From: an uncultured Coriobacteriaceae bacterium
GTDB lineage: Bacteria > Actinomycetota > Coriobacteriia > Coriobacteriales > Atopobiaceae
Reading direction: 5' to 3'
Length of the DNA: 64,000 nt
Assembly: GCA_902798915.1 (NCBI GenBank)
Contig: CADBYM010000007.1
Coordinates: forward strand, 45,201-109,200
Shown here: piece by piece, positions 63,024-64,000 of the stretch
Position numbering within the stretch: the first letter of the stretch is position 1
Layout: every line of letters begins with the position of its first letter
The notes under the pieces: generated by a model
Seen by the model: the letters and a program-made list of their open reading frames with translations, nothing else
Told to the model about the DNA's origin: nothing
Database searches by the model: none
Made by a program: the position numbers and the translations under genes

Positions 63024-63062
63024 GCGACGTCACGGGTGCGGAAAAGGTGCCCGTGACGTCGC
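63024..63062 (+). repeat. 13-bp perfect inverted repeat with GACGTCAC core
   Basis: GCGACGTCACGGG (63024-63036) pairs with CCCGTGACGTCGC (63050-63062). Additional TGACGTCATGACGTCG lies at 62992-63007. It could end the immunity transcript, but no U-run follows; it may be a recombination or oriT-like site. The ~500 bp between the immunity gene and the ATPase hold only this, the repeat and the 23-bp array. Confidence 0.6.
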
Positions 63063-63162
63063 TTTGACGTACGCAGGGAGGATAGCCAGAGCCACGACGG
63101 ATAACGTGGACACGAGAGGGCGCTACGAGCTACCGTGAGCCATCCCGGCCACGCAATTCAGA

Positions 63163-63279
63163 TTGAGTGGGAATAAGGCTGCTATTTAATTGTTCGATTA
63201 TCCAGGCGCTCCGGACGTGGTTCCGGGGCGCCTTTTTGGTACGTCTTGGGGACTCGTGTCCTTGTTAGCCAAATGCGAG
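63163..63279 (+). repeat. 117-bp direct repeat, right copy
   Basis: Same orientation and length as 42785-42901. The two copies bracket ~20.3 kb. This copy carries the intact terminator hairpin. Confidence 0.9.
63203..63238 (+). terminator. Intrinsic terminator within the right repeat
   Basis: AGGCGCTCCGGA (63204-63215) pairs with TCCGGGGCGCCT (63222-63233) over 12 bp with one wobble, followed by TTTTT. Confidence 0.8.
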
Positions 63280-63341
63280 CAGCTGTATTCCCAGCCTCTT
63301 CGCGTTCTCGTCAAACGACGGCTTCCTTAGAGTTGGACGGC

Positions 63342-63428
63342 CGCAAAACGTAGAATAATCTATCCGCATAACGCAGAGTTATGTAGTCGCAAAACGTAGA
63401 GTATAATAATCGCAAAATGGAGAATCTA
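63342..63428 (+). repeat. Four imperfect repeats at exact 23-bp spacing before the ATPase gene
   Basis: Units begin at 63342, 63365, 63388 and 63411 and share CGCAAAACGTAGA (variants CGCATAACGCAGA, CGCAAAATGGAGA). A perfect TATAAT lies at 63402-63407 between the third and fourth unit. The array is likely a set of operators over the promoter of the gene at 63448. Confidence 0.8.
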
Positions 63429-63447
63429 GTAGATAGGACTATGGTAG

Positions 63448-64000
63448 ATGGGCTATGGGTCGCTTGCAAACCCGTCATACAGACCACGATGCGTGGACAA
63501 GTCGATAGACGAAGCCCTGTCCGTGTTTGGTGGTGCGCTCATCCGCGGACCGAAGTACTGCGGCAAGACGTGGAGCGGTCGCAACCACGCCAACAGCGAG
63601 GCGACGCTCATGCCCACCGAGCAGAATCCCTCTCCGCTCGGCGTGTTCGCCGCTGCACCGTCGCTCGCCCTGCGCGGGGAGTCTCCCCACCTCATCGATG
63701 AGTGGCAGGAGCTGCCGCTGCTTTGGGACATGGCTCGCTCGGCAATCGACCAGACCGGCAAGGAGCGCAAGTTCATCCTCACGGGCTCGTCGACTCCCCG
63801 TCATCACAAGCCGAGTCACAGCGGCGTCGGACGCATCAAGCGCATCGACATGAGGACGATGACGCTGTCCGAATCGGGCGAGTCGACATGCGAGGTCTCA
63901 CTCAAAGCCCTGTTCAAGGGGGAGAGCCAGGTCGAGGGGCTTTCTCGTGGTGCCACGCCGGATGACGTCGCATTCATAGTTGTGCGCGGCGGATGGCCGG
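63448..64000 (+). CDS. AAA+ ATPase of the AAA_14/DUF4143 type (partial, runs off the window)
   Basis: The frame from ATG 63448 is open to the end of the window (184 residues seen). It reads IDEALSVFGGALIRGPKYCGKTW (P-loop, RGPKYCGKT), then HLIDEWQELPLLWDMAR (Walker B-like) and FILTGSSTP (sensor), and RIDMRTMTLSESGES, which together are typical of DUF4143 ATPases. These are common accessory proteins in anaerobes, sometimes proposed as toxin-antitoxin-like or regulatory ATPases; no function is established. The start is preceded only by a weak ribosome-binding site but lies right behind the promoter/repeat array. Confidence 0.8.
   Translation, partial: MGYGSLANPSYRPRCVDKSIDEALSVFGGALIRGPKYCGKTWSGRNHANSEATLMPTEQNPSPLGVFAAAPSLALRGESPHLIDEWQELPLLWDMARSAIDQTGKERKFILTGSSTPRHHKPSHSGVGRIKRIDMRTMTLSESGESTCEVSLKALFKGESQVEGLSRGATPDDVAFIVVRGGWP

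Overview
The window looks like chromosome from a high-GC anaerobic actinobacterium of the Coriobacteriia (Olsenella/Atopobium-like). The basis is GC-rich coding sequence, a Tad (Flp) pilus locus, PTS-linked sugar genes, and many small secreted lipoproteins and accessory ATPase or toxin-antitoxin genes. The placement is a judgement from gene content; no rRNA or tRNA gene was found to support it.

Layout. 0-0.7 kb: 3' end of an Rpn-type nuclease gene with a partial tandem duplication. 0.75-3.4 kb: a DUF389 membrane protein with an EF-hand loop, divergent from an unusual PTS-EIIB/ROK fusion protein. 3.7-5.9 kb: a membrane-anchored InlB-repeat protein and a zinc-ribbon membrane protein. 6.0-24.7 kb: the most remarkable region, a compact same-strand cluster. 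It encodes a kinase-like protein, a cytosolic vWA protein, a secreted membrane-anchored vWA protein, a giant tubulin/FtsZ-like GTPase (1143 aa), two unrecognised proteins, a zinc-ribbon P-loop GTPase, a GAP1-like GTPase-associated protein, a pseudokinase, a Sel1-repeat membrane protein and a polytopic membrane protein. It resembles, and extends, the predicted FtsZl-2 membrane-remodelling systems (tubulin-like protein + vWA protein + GTPase). 24.7-29.7 kb: a clostripain-like protease, a transglutaminase lipoprotein and two further lipoproteins. 30.1-40.0 kb: a complete-looking Tad pilus operon with a 55-aa Flp pilin, ending in DUF192 and FHA genes. 40-42.6 kb: an amidotransferase-less GMP synthase, TrmO and a DinJ/YafQ toxin-antitoxin pair.

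42.8-63.3 kb: a 20-kb block bracketed by two 117-bp direct repeats. Its larger part is an L-rhamnoside catabolic locus: GH78 rhamnosidase, two acetylesterase-like hydrolases, an EIIBC permease with a separate EIIA, an isomerase, rhamnulokinase, rhamnulose-1-phosphate aldolase, an RpiR regulator, a second EIIB/ROK fusion and a HAD phosphatase. A PTS would import a rhamnoside, the cytosolic rhamnosidase and esterases would trim it, and L-rhamnose would pass through the isomerase, kinase and aldolase. Repeated palindromes with the half-site GCGAAAC lie in front of these units and probably coordinate them. The right part of the block is a decaying mobilisable element (MobC, frameshifted relaxase, truncated recombinase, DUF4417 fragment, orphan toxin/immunity pair). 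At the end of the window an AAA+/DUF4143 ATPase gene begins behind four 23-bp-spaced repeats.

Several genes between 46 and 60 kb are broken only by one-base changes in G/C runs, and one by an in-frame TAG. These could be real decay or sequence errors. Coding starts were chosen from Shine-Dalgarno spacing, domain content and overlaps.
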